Shown one piece after another: positions 25,194 to 34,909 of a DNA stretch of 64,000 bases (its first letter is position 1; every line of letters begins with the position of its first letter). A program made the position numbers and the translations under genes. The notes under the pieces are model-generated. The model was not told the origin of the DNA, searched no databases, and saw nothing but the letters and a program-made list of their open reading frames with translations. The stretch is from assembly GCA_934622035.1 (NCBI GenBank), contig CAKTVG010000005.1, positions 1 to 64,000 on the forward strand. The letters run 5' to 3'. This stretch comes from an uncultured Oscillospiraceae bacterium. GTDB lineage: Bacteria; Bacillota; Clostridia; Oscillospirales; Oscillospiraceae.

Positions 25194-28100
25194 ATGAATT
25201 TGAAAATGTCATTTCTCAAAAAGGCGGCTTCGCTCGTCTGTGTCCTCGCGTTGATCGCCGGCTGCTTTGCCGGACTGTCCTTCAACGTCTCGGCAGCAGG
25301 CGCGACGCTGGGCTACTGGCCTGAGCCGCTGGAAATTCCGAATCAGTTCTATTATGAGAATGAGACGCTTCAGCCCTACGGCTCCTGCTTCCTCATCGAC
25401 GAGCTGAAAAACTGGAGCCCCGACAACGATCCCGATGCCCGCTACAACCGTGGCGCGATTGCGCTACGTGACCGCTGGATGGGACCGAATGTCAACCCGC
25501 TGGCTTCGCGCGACGCGAAGGTCATGCCGCTTGCCATGGCGAATGCACGCGCCAGTGAGGCACCCTCTCAGGGCGGCGACGGCGATTTTGTCTACGCATT
25601 CAACAACTTCCAGTACGTCGATATTTACAACTTCTGGGGCGGCTCTTCTGCGGAAGGCCCGATCGCGATTCCCTCTCCGGAAGTCATCGACTCCGCACAC
25701 CGCAACGGCGTTCCGGCAACCGGCACCATCTTCATCCCCTGGGGTGACGGTGCTTACGGCAGCCAGTTCGTCAGGGAAATGGTCGAGAAGGATGAAAACG
25801 GCCACTTCATCGCTGCGGACAAGCTGGTCGAAATCGCACAGTACTACGGCTTCGACGGCTACATCTTCAATGCCGAGTCCGGCACCGGTGTTGCCGGCTT
25901 CAAGGAATTCCTGGCCTATCTCCAGGAAATCAAGCCGGACAACTTCACCATCACCTGGTATAACGGCTCCGGCAGCCTCAGCACCGGCAGCATCAAATCC
26001 TGGATGCAGGATGGCGATACCCGCATCACCGACGAGTGGTGGCTCGATATGAGCGGCAGCGGCAATGTGAACGGCACCATCGCGGCGGCGCAGGAAACCG
26101 GCGTCAACCCCTGGAACATCCACTCCACCTGGGAATACTGGCCCATGGCCGGCAACGCCAAGGGCGGCCGCTACCAGACCCGTCTGGATGCCAACGGCCT
26201 GCTCAAGTGCTCGCTGGGCATTCTGGCGCCCACGACCTCGCTGACCTCCTCGAAGGATTCCGACGATTTCATCAACGTGCAGGACCAGAAGCTGTGGGTC
26301 GGCCCCAGCCTGGACCCCTCCTCCACGAATCGTCCTGAGTACGAATTCTGCGGCTTTGCAAGCCTTGTCGCGGACCGCACGCCCATCATCGGCACCGATT
26401 TTGCCACCACCTTCACCACCGGCAACGGCTACCGCTTCTATGAAAACGGCGCGGTGGTCGGCAAGGAAAACGGCTGGTATAACCGCTCCCTGACCGATGT
26501 CCTGCCCACCTGGCGCTGGATCATCGATTCCGAGGGCCAGAAGCTCAGCGCCAAGATCGACTTTGACGATGCCTGGTACGCAGGCACCTCCCTGAAGCTC
26601 TCCGGTTCCATGGATGCCGGCAAGGCCAACCATGTGAAGCTCTACAGCTGCCAGCTCGACCTGACGGCTTCCTCCAAGTTCTCCATCACCTATAAGACCG
26701 CGACCGCAGGCGTGGATCTGTCCCTGGGCCTCTGCTTCGGCGACACCTACGACGACGGCAACTTCAAGTTCTACCCCGTGACCACCACGGCCAACGGCGA
26801 GTGGACGACGGCGACCGTCGATCTCTCCGCCGACGCGGGCAAGCGCGCGATTGCGATTTCCCTGAAGCTCAACGCCCCGGAAGGCGTCAGCGATTATGCG
26901 CTGAATGTTGGCCGTATGGCGATTACCACCAACGAGACGGCTCCTGCCGCCACGACCAAGGTGACCCTTGACGAAGTGATCTATCCGACCGATAAGACCA
27001 TGGAAGCAAGAGTGTACTGGGAGAAGGCCTCCAATGCCTTCATGTACCGCATCTACCGCGTCCATGCCGACGGCACGAAGGAATTTGTGGGCGCCACGCC
27101 TTCCGATGCCTTCTATCTGGGCAGCTTTGAGAAGGACGGCAGCGAGAAGTCCTGCAAGTTTGAAATCACCTCTTATTCCGAAAACGGCATCAAGGGCGGC
27201 TCGCAGACCTTCGAGATCGACTGGCCGGCCGAGGTGAAGGACGGCTTCGTTCCCTACTTCGAGGAGGGCGAAAACCTTGCTCTGAAGCAGCCCGCCGTTT
27301 CCAGCGTGAGAACCGCCGACGACGGCTCCGCCCGCCTGATCAACGACGGCGTCATCCCCCAGTCCAAGTGGTGCGCCGATACCACCAAAGGCTACGCCGT
27401 TATCGACCTGGGCGAGAACAAGACCATCCAGCGCTGGGTGGTGTACCACGCCAACTGCAAGGGCGCCGGTGAAAGCGTCGATATGAATACGGTGGATTTC
27501 GATCTGCAGTATGCGCCGGACGACGGCAAGCCCCTGCTCACCGGCGACAACAACGAAAGCAGGACCCGCGTTGCGGCCCTGACCTATACCAAGGCCGACG
27601 AAGTGACGGGCAACAAGCAGGATGTGACCGACCGCAATCTGGATGCCCCGATTACGGCCCGGTATGTCAAGCTAAATGTGACGAAAAGCGACAATTCCGC
27701 CTGGCACGCCATCCGAATTTATGAATTTGAGCTTTATGAAAAGACTGCGATCAACAACACGGCCTCTCCCTACGAGCGCAATGTCACCGTGAAGAACAAT
27801 GTCGGCGCAACGGATACCGTCGTGGTCGACAATGTTCCCATGACCTACTCCTCCGGCACCTATGGCGACAAGAACGGCACGTTCCATGAGGACACCGGCA
27901 AGGTTCGCCTGTTCAAGGATCTGACCTCCACCGAGCCCATTGCCGTTGTCAAGGCAACGCAGCCAAACGAGTCCTATAAGCAGCGCGGCGTCGGTATCGC
28001 AAAGTTCGAGAACCTCGAGCTCGATGCCAACGGCGGCCGCCTATTCTATGACGTGCTCGACGGCTCCAGCGGCGAGGCAACCAACAGCCGCCGCGCGAGC

Positions 28101-31064
28101 GTTGCCTACGCTCCGGAGAGTGGCGCACCCTCCAAGGCGGCTACCAGCGTGAAGCTGGAGCGCACGACCGGCGGCGTACAGCTCAGAAAGCAGTACGCAA
28201 CCTTTACTGCAACCGGTATCGAAGAAGGCGCAGTCATTAAGATCTTCGCCTCCGAGACGGCCGACAGCCCCATCCTGCACACCCTCCCCGCGAAGGCCGA
28301 CGGCATCATTACCCAGAGCCGTGTCCCGCTGGAAAAGGAAGGCGGCAAGGTCTACTACGAAATCCATAAGGAAGGCAAGCCCGATTCCGAGCGCTATGCC
28401 TTCGAATACGCCGATCCCATGACCCTGACGGCCGACCTCGACGGCCTGAATGAGCTGATCGCCAAGTGCGGCGTCATCAGCCAGGCAGACTGCACCACCG
28501 CCACATGGCCTGCCTTCTCCGCAGCGCTTGCTTCCGCAAGAACCGTTGCGGCCGGCACGCCCAACGGCACCCAGGCCGAGGCCGCGCGCAGCGCGTTGGC
28601 AAAGGCCTATGCACAGCTCCGCTTCAAGAACAGCGCGCAGCGTCTTGGCGAGCTCTGCGAAGAGTTTGAAAAGACTTATACGAAGAATCACTACACTGCC
28701 GATTCCTTCAAGGTGTTTGAAGATGCCCTGACCGAGGCGAAGGCGATGGTTGCCGGTTACGACAGCAGCGCCTACCAGGTTGAGCAGATGCGCATCAAGC
28801 TGGAAGCTGCGGTTCGCGGCCTTGTCGAAGGCAGCGGCGGCGTGACTGCCGTCATCGTCACGCCGGCTACCGTCGCTCTGGACAAGGGCGGCTCCGGCTT
28901 CCAGTTCACCGCTACGGTGGAAGGCGAAGGCGAAATTTCTCAGGAGGTCACCTGGACCGTCACCGGCGGTACCGATGACTTCACGCAGATGTGGAAGAAC
29001 ACCCTCTACGTCGGCCCGAATGAGACGGCGAAGACTCTGACCGTCACCGCGACCTCCGTCACCGATCCCACCGTCACCGGCACGGCGATTGTCACCGTCA
29101 ACGGCAACGGCGGCGGCGAGCAGCCCGGTGAATCCGAGCTCGTCAGCAAGAATGCGGACATTCTCGGCACCGGCTCCACCAAGGGCACGGTAGCCTCCGA
29201 AGGCGTCAATTATGCCTTTGACGGCGACTATGGCACCAAGTGGTGCAGCGAGCAAACCCCGAATTGGGTCGTCTTCGACATCAAGACGGCGGCCAACCCC
29301 GACCGCCTGAAGGTTACCCATGCCGGCGGCGCAACGACGCCTGAGGATGTGCGCCTCAACACCAATGATTTCGCTCTCCAGATTCTGGACACGACCAAGA
29401 TCTCCGAGGCCGACTTCCTTGCAAAGACCGATGCTGATCGTACCGCCATCATGGGCGACGACAGCTACTGGACCGAAATCAAGGGCTACAAGGGCAACGA
29501 AGCCAATGTGACCGATGATCCGCTCACCGTGGAAGGCGACGTCCGCATCTTCCGCTTTGTCGTCACCGACGGCGATGACAACTGGTGGGGCGGCCCGGAT
29601 ACCCTCCGTATCTTTGAGATTGAGGTCTTCGGCAAGAGAGGCACAACGCCTCCCGCAGAAGAAATCACTGTTTCCATTGCCCCTGAGACGATGGAAGTTG
29701 AAAGCACTCCCGGCCAGAAGGGTCAGTTCACCGCGACTGTGACCGGTACTGATAATGTTGATGTGACCTGGAGCATCTCCGGAAACGTCAGCGAGGGTAC
29801 CATGATCACCAACGGTCAGCTCTTCATCGGTGAAGGCGAGAAGGCAGGCACCCTGACCGTTACCGCGACCTCCGTTGCCGACCCGACCAAGAGCGCGACC
29901 GCAACCGTTACCGTCGTCGATCCGACCTTTGCGATTGCTGTTGATGCGTCCGTGAAGAACGGCACGATCACGCCGAGCGCCGTCGAGGCCATCGAGGGCA
30001 CCGAGATTACCCTGACTATCACCCCGGACGAGGGCTACCGCCTGCGCACCGGCACCCTGAAGGTCAACGGCACTGCGATCGAAGGCACGAGCTTCAGCAT
30101 GCCCGGCGAGGATGCATACATCGTTGCCGAGTTCGTGAAGACCTCCGATCTTGAGGCTGCGATCAAGCAGGCAGAGAGCCTGAACGAAAACGCTTACACC
30201 TCCTCCAGCTGGGCCGATGCTGCGCAGAAGCTCGCTGCTGCGAAGACCGTCCTGAATGACACCGGCGCTTCTCAGACGCAGATCGACGCCGCTGCCAACG
30301 CTCTGAACGCTGCCGTCAACGCATTGGTGCGCCGCGGCGATAAGAGTGCGCTCAACGCACTGATCGCTGAGGTCGAGGCGCTGAATCCCGAGGATTACAC
30401 GCCGGAAACCTGGGCCGGTGTCGCAGAAGCGCTGGCTGACGCGAAGACGGTTTCCAACAATGCCGACGCGCTTCAGAGCGAGATCGACGCTGCGAAGGAC
30501 GCTCTTGCCGCTGCAAAGGATGCCCTCGTGGCGCGTGCCGACAAGGATGCGCTCAACAAGCTGATTGCCGAAGTCGAAGCGCTTGACGAAAAGGCTTACA
30601 CCGAGGACTCCTGGAAGGGAATTCCCGATGCACTGGCTGCCGCGAAGACGGTTGCGGACGATGCAAACGCAACGCAGGAAGCGGTTGACGCTGCGAAGGC
30701 GGCTCTGGCAAAGGCCGTTGAGTCTCTGGTTGCCTCCGGCAACGCCGATGAGCTGAACAAGCTGATCGCGGAAGCCAAGAAGGAAGACCTGAACAAGCTC
30801 ACCGACAAGAGCGCGGATGCCATCCGCGATGCGATTGCAAAGGCGGAAGAAGTCATTGCAAAGCGCGGCACGCAGAAGGAACTCGACGAAGCCTACAAGA
30901 ACCTCAAGAAGGCGCTTGACAAGGCGGTCAAGAAGGACGACGGCAAGACCCCGACGACCGGCGACGAGATGCAGCTCCTGCTCCCGCTGACTCTGGTTGG
31001 TCTGGCTGCCGCTGCCGCTATGATCGCTCTGGTTATTCTGAATAAGAAGAAGAGCACCCGCTAA
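25194..31064 (+). CDS. Wall-anchored multidomain GH85 endo-beta-N-acetylglucosaminidase (1956 aa)
   Basis: Paralogue of the 1505 gene with a different accessory set. Signal peptide (about 5-34), then a GH85 barrel with YYGFDGYIFNAE; N226 and E228 are the catalytic pair. Then a beta-sandwich, an FN3-like unit (about 585-680), a discoidin/CBM32-like domain (about 692-852), two FIVAR-like helical units (about 1080-1210), an Ig-like domain (about 1217-1305), a second discoidin-like domain (about 1315-1480), another Ig (about 1487-1575), a bacterial repeat (about 1577-1650) and four FIVAR-like repeats (about 1652-1915). It ends in PTTGD, a hydrophobic span and KKKSTR, a sortase signal. AAAGGGAGG is only two bases before the ATG; TTG at 25200 or ATG at 25206 may be the real start. 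The discoidin domains suggest glycan binding. Confidence 0.85.
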   Translation: MNLKMSFLKKAASLVCVLALIAGCFAGLSFNVSAAGATLGYWPEPLEIPNQFYYENETLQPYGSCFLIDELKNWSPDNDPDARYNRGAIALRDRWMGPNVNPLASRDAKVMPLAMANARASEAPSQGGDGDFVYAFNNFQYVDIYNFWGGSSAEGPIAIPSPEVIDSAHRNGVPATGTIFIPWGDGAYGSQFVREMVEKDENGHFIAADKLVEIAQYYGFDGYIFNAESGTGVAGFKEFLAYLQEIKPDNFTITWYNGSGSLSTGSIKSWMQDGDTRITDEWWLDMSGSGNVNGTIAAAQETGVNPWNIHSTWEYWPMAGNAKGGRYQTRLDANGLLKCSLGILAPTTSLTSSKDSDDFINVQDQKLWVGPSLDPSSTNRPEYEFCGFASLVADRTPIIGTDFATTFTTGNGYRFYENGAVVGKENGWYNRSLTDVLPTWRWIIDSEGQKLSAKIDFDDAWYAGTSLKLSGSMDAGKANHVKLYSCQLDLTASSKFSITYKTATAGVDLSLGLCFGDTYDDGNFKFYPVTTTANGEWTTATVDLSADAGKRAIAISLKLNAPEGVSDYALNVGRMAITTNETAPAATTKVTLDEVIYPTDKTMEARVYWEKASNAFMYRIYRVHADGTKEFVGATPSDAFYLGSFEKDGSEKSCKFEITSYSENGIKGGSQTFEIDWPAEVKDGFVPYFEEGENLALKQPAVSSVRTADDGSARLINDGVIPQSKWCADTTKGYAVIDLGENKTIQRWVVYHANCKGAGESVDMNTVDFDLQYAPDDGKPLLTGDNNESRTRVAALTYTKADEVTGNKQDVTDRNLDAPITARYVKLNVTKSDNSAWHAIRIYEFELYEKTAINNTASPYERNVTVKNNVGATDTVVVDNVPMTYSSGTYGDKNGTFHEDTGKVRLFKDLTSTEPIAVVKATQPNESYKQRGVGIAKFENLELDANGGRLFYDVLDGSSGEATNSRRASVAYAPESGAPSKAATSVKLERTTGGVQLRKQYATFTATGIEEGAVIKIFASETADSPILHTLPAKADGIITQSRVPLEKEGGKVYYEIHKEGKPDSERYAFEYADPMTLTADLDGLNELIAKCGVISQADCTTATWPAFSAALASARTVAAGTPNGTQAEAARSALAKAYAQLRFKNSAQRLGELCEEFEKTYTKNHYTADSFKVFEDALTEAKAMVAGYDSSAYQVEQMRIKLEAAVRGLVEGSGGVTAVIVTPATVALDKGGSGFQFTATVEGEGEISQEVTWTVTGGTDDFTQMWKNTLYVGPNETAKTLTVTATSVTDPTVTGTAIVTVNGNGGGEQPGESELVSKNADILGTGSTKGTVASEGVNYAFDGDYGTKWCSEQTPNWVVFDIKTAANPDRLKVTHAGGATTPEDVRLNTNDFALQILDTTKISEADFLAKTDADRTAIMGDDSYWTEIKGYKGNEANVTDDPLTVEGDVRIFRFVVTDGDDNWWGGPDTLRIFEIEVFGKRGTTPPAEEITVSIAPETMEVESTPGQKGQFTATVTGTDNVDVTWSISGNVSEGTMITNGQLFIGEGEKAGTLTVTATSVADPTKSATATVTVVDPTFAIAVDASVKNGTITPSAVEAIEGTEITLTITPDEGYRLRTGTLKVNGTAIEGTSFSMPGEDAYIVAEFVKTSDLEAAIKQAESLNENAYTSSSWADAAQKLAAAKTVLNDTGASQTQIDAAANALNAAVNALVRRGDKSALNALIAEVEALNPEDYTPETWAGVAEALADAKTVSNNADALQSEIDAAKDALAAAKDALVARADKDALNKLIAEVEALDEKAYTEDSWKGIPDALAAAKTVADDANATQEAVDAAKAALAKAVESLVASGNADELNKLIAEAKKEDLNKLTDKSADAIRDAIAKAEEVIAKRGTQKELDEAYKNLKKALDKAVKKDDGKTPTTGDEMQLLLPLTLVGLAAAAAMIALVILNKKKSTR

Positions 31065-31103
31065 GCTTGCGGCTTTGTAAAGCAAGTTCAAAATACTAAT
31101 AGG

Positions 31104-31128
31104 AGGGCTGCCCCATCGGGGCAGCCCT
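31104..31128 (+). terminator. Hairpin after the second GH85 gene
   Basis: An 11-bp stem AGGGCTGCCCC/GGGGCAGCCCT with an ATC loop lies 39 bp after the stop. The T-run is weak (TTGTCAT), so termination may be partial. Confidence 0.65.
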
Positions 31129-31172
31129 TGTCATATATAAACCAATTCTACGGAGAATAAATGGCGGCATGC

Positions 31173-32273
31173 TTATGCCCCAAAGGGAAGTGCGCGCTTC
31201 TGCGGCAAATCAACGACCGTAGTCCAATGGTGGGCGTCTGCAACGCGGCCGTACTGAATGCCCGTAATGGTATCATAGAGCATCTGTGAGACGGGGCCGA
31301 TGCCGCCGCCCTGCACGGGGTAATCCGTACCGTCAAAGTGCAGCGTGCCGATGGGAGAGATGACGGCAGCCGTGCCGCAGCCCCAGGCCTCTTCCAATGC
31401 GCCGGTTTTTGCGGCCTCCAGCAGCTCGGCAACATCCAGCCGCCGTTCCTGTACCTCAAACCCCATCTCCCGCAGCAGGGCAATGCAGGTGCTGCGCGTA
31501 ATGCCGGGGAGAATGGAGCCGGTCAAACTGGGAGTAATGATCCTTCCGTCAATTTTAAACATCACGTTCATTGCGCCGACTTCCTCAATGTAGCGGCGCT
31601 CCACGCCGTCCAGCCAGAGTACCTGATCGTATCCGGCCTTTTCTGCACGAACGGTTGCGCGCGCTGCCGCGGCGTAGTTGCCGCCGCATTTGGCGTAGCC
31701 GGTTCCTCCACGGACGGCGCGCACGTCGTCACGCTCAATAGCGATGCGAACCGGCGCCAGCCCTCTGGGATAATAGCTGCCGACCGGAGAGGCGATGATA
31801 TAAAAGGCGGCGTTTGTGATGCCGTGCACGCCGAGCTGTGTGTCCGTGCAGATGACAAAGGGACGCAGGTAGAGAGAAGTGCCCGGCTCACCTGGAACCC
31901 AGTCCGCTTCTTCCTGTACAAACGCCTTGACGTCTTCTACAAATTCCTGCGGGTCAAGCTCCGGCAGATCCATGCGCTCACAGGAGGCTGCCAGACGGCG
32001 GCCATTGTCGATCGGACGAAACAGTTGAATTCTGCCGTCTGCACGGCGGTAAGCCTTCAGACCCTCGAAGACCTCGGCGCCGTAATGAAATACGCAGCAG
32101 GCAGGATGCAGAGAAATATCCTGAAGCGGCTGAATACGCGCGTTGTGCCAGCCGTCGGCGGGGGTGTAGTCCATGGCAAACATGCGATCTGCGAAGATTT
32201 TTCCGAAGCCGACGCCTGCAAGTGTGGTGGGCGGCGCGGTCTTCAGCGAGGTACCGATCGTTCTGATATTCAT
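31173..32273 (-). CDS. ilvE: Branched-chain amino acid aminotransferase (366 aa)
   Basis: PLP enzyme for the last step of Val, Leu and Ile synthesis and the first of their breakdown. RGGTGYAKCGGNYAA holds the PLP lysine K195; FHYGAEVFEGLKAYR and EEVGAMNVMF are type IV aminotransferase blocks, and length fits the long BCAT class. The gene is alone with its own promoter at 32308. The start fits the family N-terminus, which usually begins about here. Confidence 0.95.
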   Translation of the reverse strand: MNIRTIGTSLKTAPPTTLAGVGFGKIFADRMFAMDYTPADGWHNARIQPLQDISLHPACCVFHYGAEVFEGLKAYRRADGRIQLFRPIDNGRRLAASCERMDLPELDPQEFVEDVKAFVQEEADWVPGEPGTSLYLRPFVICTDTQLGVHGITNAAFYIIASPVGSYYPRGLAPVRIAIERDDVRAVRGGTGYAKCGGNYAAAARATVRAEKAGYDQVLWLDGVERRYIEEVGAMNVMFKIDGRIITPSLTGSILPGITRSTCIALLREMGFEVQERRLDVAELLEAAKTGALEEAWGCGTAAVISPIGTLHFDGTDYPVQGGGIGPVSQMLYDTITGIQYGRVADAHHWTTVVDLPQKRALPFGA

Positions 32274-32307
32274 TGTTTTCTGCCCTTTCTGCGTTGGAAT
32301 ATCCTAT

Positions 32308-32336
32308 ACTCTACACACAGAAAATGCAATTGTCAA
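32308..32336 (-). promoter_or_regulatory. Sigma-A promoter of ilvE
   Basis: On the minus strand TTGACA (32331-32336), 17 bp, TAGAGT (32308-32313). The short leader (about 28 nt) leaves no room for a T-box or attenuator. Confidence 0.7.
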
Positions 32337-32441
32337 TAGCAAAACTTTCAATTCGGTGAATATTACAGCATTTTGATTTTGAATTGCAAAAAAATCTGCA
32401 AGTCATACAAATGAAAATTGCAAAACAGGCTGTGCGATGGC

Positions 32442-32480
32442 GAAAAAACAAAGGAGCACTTACAACGTAAGTGCTCCTTT
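32442..32480 (-). terminator. Terminator of tRNA-Arg
   Basis: A 14-bp stem (32450-32463 with 32467-32480, arm AAAGGAGCACTTAC) begins at the CCA end of the tRNA, and the minus strand then reads TGTTTTTTCG. Confidence 0.85.
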
Positions 32481-32555
32481 GGCACGCCAGAAGGGACTCG
32501 AACCCCCAACCCTCAGAACCGGAATCTGATGCTCTATCCATTGAGCCACTGGCGC
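32480..32555 (-). tRNA. tRNA-Arg(CCG)
   Basis: A 76-nt cloverleaf with encoded CCA. Acceptor GCGCCAG/CTGGCGT (one G-T pair), D arm GCTC/GAGC, anticodon stem TCAGA/TCTGA with loop TTCCGGT (anticodon CCG), T-loop TTCGAGT. Discriminator is G. Confidence 0.95.
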
Positions 32556-32568
32556 TTATTTCCTATAT

Positions 32569-32597
32569 ATTATAGCAGATGATGTCCGCAAAGTAAA
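32569..32597 (-). promoter_or_regulatory. Promoter of tRNA-Arg
   Basis: Minus strand TTTACT (32592-32597), 17 bp, TATAAT (32569-32574), 14 bp before the tRNA. Confidence 0.65.
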
Positions 32598-32621
32598 GCC
32601 CGAATTTTCGCCTTTGTTCCG

Positions 32622-32649
32622 CAAAAACCGGGCGGCCGAAGCCGCCCGG
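32622..32649 (-). terminator. Terminator of the EF-G-like gene
   Basis: On the minus strand CCGGGCGGC-TTCG-GCCGCCCGG followed by TTTTTGC, 16 bp after the stop at 32666. Confidence 0.9.
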
Positions 32650-32665
32650 TCAATTTGAAAGGAAA

Positions 32666-34723
32666 TTACTCTTCCTCGTTCTTCTTTGCGTCCTCGATGA
32701 TCTTTGCCTGATTCATCTGCGGGACTTCTTCATAGCGGACGAACTTGAGGGAGTAGGAGCCGCGGCCCTGCGTCATGGAACGCAGGTCGATGGCGTAGGA
32801 GCTCATTTCGCCGATCGGGACCTCGGCCTCAACGACCTGCTGGCCATTGCCGCAGGGGTTCATGCCCATCACGCGGCCGCGGCGCTTGTTGAGGTCGCCG
32901 ATGATGTCGCCCATGTTGCTGTCCGGAATGTAGACCTTCAGCTCGCCGATCGGCTCAAGAAGGGTCGGGTTCGCGGTGGGCAGGCCTTCCTTGTAGGCGA
33001 TGCCGGCAGCGGTCTGGAACGCCATATCGGAAGAGTCAACAGGGTGAGAGGAGCCGAAGTACAGCGTGGACTTCAGGAACACGACCGGGTAACCGGCGAG
33101 CACGCCCTTGCCGACGCAGTTGCGCAGGCCCTTTTCAACGGACGGGATGAAGTTCTTCGGCACGCAGCCGCCAACAGTCTCGTCGGCAAAGATCATTTCT
33201 TCGCTCTCGGTCTGCGGCTCGAAGCGGATATAGACATCGCCGAACTGACCGTGGCCGCCGGACTGCTTCTTGTGACGACCGTGGATCTCGACCTTCTTCT
33301 TGATGGTCTCACGGTAGGCAATCTTTGCCGGGCGGAGCTCTGCTTCAACCTTATACTTGCTCAGAAGCTTTGCAATAATGACGCTCAGCTGGATGTCGCA
33401 GACGCCGGCAATGATCATTTCCTTGGTCTCAGGATCGTTGCCGAAGGTGAAGGAAGCGTCTTCCTCGTTCAGCTTTACGAGGCCGTTGGCGACCTTGTCT
33501 TCCTGACCCTTGGTCTTGGCATAGATGGCCATACGGTAGCAGGGCTCGGCATACTGCATGGGCTTGATGGTCACGGCCTTGCCGGGCATGCAGAGCGTGT
33601 CGCCGGTGCGGACGGAAGCCAGCTTGGTGAAAACGCCGATGTCGCCGCAGCAGACCTTGGAGGTCTTGGCGTTGTCCTTGCCCTTCGGGAAGAAGGTGTT
33701 GCCCAGCTTTTCGGTGTCGCCGGTGCGGGAATTGACAACGGACATGGTGTCCTCGATGTCGCCGCAGACGACCTTGAAGTAGGAGTTCTTGCCATACTGG
33801 TCAGCAACTGTATTGAACACGAACGCGACGGGGCTGCCTGCGGGATCGAGCTTCAGCTCGCCTTCGTTGCCGTCCTCGTCCACGGTGACCATGGGCTTGC
33901 CCTCGAGGGGGTTCGGCGCGAACTTGACGATGTTTTCCAGCAGACGGAGCGTGCCGAGGCCGCTCATTGCGCAGCCGCAGAACACGGGGGTGACGGTGCG
34001 CTGCTGCAGACCGTCGCGGATGCCCTTGATGAGCTCTTCTTCGGTAAAGGGCTCTTCCATGAAGAACTTCTCCATGAGCGCTTCATCGGTTTCTGCGACC
34101 TGCTCGTTCAGCTCGGCCATGTATTCTTCGATCTTTTCCTCGGCGTCGGCGGGCAGGGCGATTTCCTTGCCGTCCACGTCATAGGCTTTCTTCGTGATCA
34201 GATCGACCACGCCGACCGCCTGCTCACCCTTGAGAATGGGGAAGGTGAAGGGAATGGCGGAAGCGCCGAAGGTGCTGCGGATGGAATCGAAGGTCGCAAA
34301 GAAGTTTGCATGCTCCTCATCCAGCTTGGCGACATAGAACATTGCGGGCAGACCGGCGTCGGCCAGGGACTTCCAGCCCTTTTCGGTGCCGACGGCGATG
34401 CCGGATTTTGCGGTTAGGCAGATGATACCGGCATCGGAAACGCGCAGAGACTGCACGACTTCACCGGCGAAATCGAAGTATCCGGGGTTATCCAGAACAT
34501 TGACCTTGCAGCCTGCGTATTCCACGGGGATGACGGAGGTCTTGATGGAATACTGACGCTTCTTCTCTTCGTCGTCGAAGTCGGAAACGGTGGTGCCGTC
34601 GGCGCGCTTGCCCAGACGGGTGATCGCCTTGGTCAGGTAGAGCATGCTCTCGCAGAGTGCGGATTTGCCGTCACCGCCGTGACCGAGCAGGCAGAGGTTG
34701 CGGATGTCCTTCGCAGTGTACAT
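32666..34723 (-). CDS. Elongation factor G-like GTPase (685 aa)
   Basis: A five-domain EF-G-type translational GTPase. The P-loop is GHGGDGKS (14-21), not the AHIDAGKT of true EF-G. Switch II is DNPGYFDF in place of DTPGHVDF, and the G4 motif is AKLD instead of NKMD. These changes mark the EF-G-like branch (FusA2-type) found beside the main EF-G in many Firmicutes; its role is not settled. Domain IV has GHGQFGDV, and SYAIDLRSMTQGRGSY is the domain V end. AAGGAG lies 13 bases before the ATG; the 13-codon upstream extension has no ribosome site. Single gene with its own promoter. Confidence 0.9.
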   Translation of the reverse strand: MYTAKDIRNLCLLGHGGDGKSALCESMLYLTKAITRLGKRADGTTVSDFDDEEKKRQYSIKTSVIPVEYAGCKVNVLDNPGYFDFAGEVVQSLRVSDAGIICLTAKSGIAVGTEKGWKSLADAGLPAMFYVAKLDEEHANFFATFDSIRSTFGASAIPFTFPILKGEQAVGVVDLITKKAYDVDGKEIALPADAEEKIEEYMAELNEQVAETDEALMEKFFMEEPFTEEELIKGIRDGLQQRTVTPVFCGCAMSGLGTLRLLENIVKFAPNPLEGKPMVTVDEDGNEGELKLDPAGSPVAFVFNTVADQYGKNSYFKVVCGDIEDTMSVVNSRTGDTEKLGNTFFPKGKDNAKTSKVCCGDIGVFTKLASVRTGDTLCMPGKAVTIKPMQYAEPCYRMAIYAKTKGQEDKVANGLVKLNEEDASFTFGNDPETKEMIIAGVCDIQLSVIIAKLLSKYKVEAELRPAKIAYRETIKKKVEIHGRHKKQSGGHGQFGDVYIRFEPQTESEEMIFADETVGGCVPKNFIPSVEKGLRNCVGKGVLAGYPVVFLKSTLYFGSSHPVDSSDMAFQTAAGIAYKEGLPTANPTLLEPIGELKVYIPDSNMGDIIGDLNKRRGRVMGMNPCGNGQQVVEAEVPIGEMSSYAIDLRSMTQGRGSYSLKFVRYEEVPQMNQAKIIEDAKKNEEE

Positions 34724-34812
34724 AGTATTGAATTTCTCCTTTCTGAGCAGTGCCGCGCGCAATTTTCAAGCGGACTGCAGGCGGCATCGCATTCGTTGCC
34801 ACAATTAGTATT

Positions 34813-34841
34813 ATTATACACGATAGGAAATGATTTTTCAA
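34813..34841 (-). promoter_or_regulatory. Sigma-A promoter of the EF-G-like gene
   Basis: Minus strand TTGAAA (34836-34841), 17 bp, TATAAT (34813-34818). Leader of about 85 nt. Confidence 0.75.
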
Positions 34842-34909
34842 TTCCCATTATGAAATTTGGCCATTGTAACGAAAGAAACCTGTCCGATTTGTAAAAAAAC
34901 ACGATAGAA

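Noticed and set aside
30150..30950. CRISPR-like or tandem DNA repeat
   Set aside because: The repetition is at protein level (FIVAR-like helical units) with degenerate DNA; there are no constant repeats or spacers.
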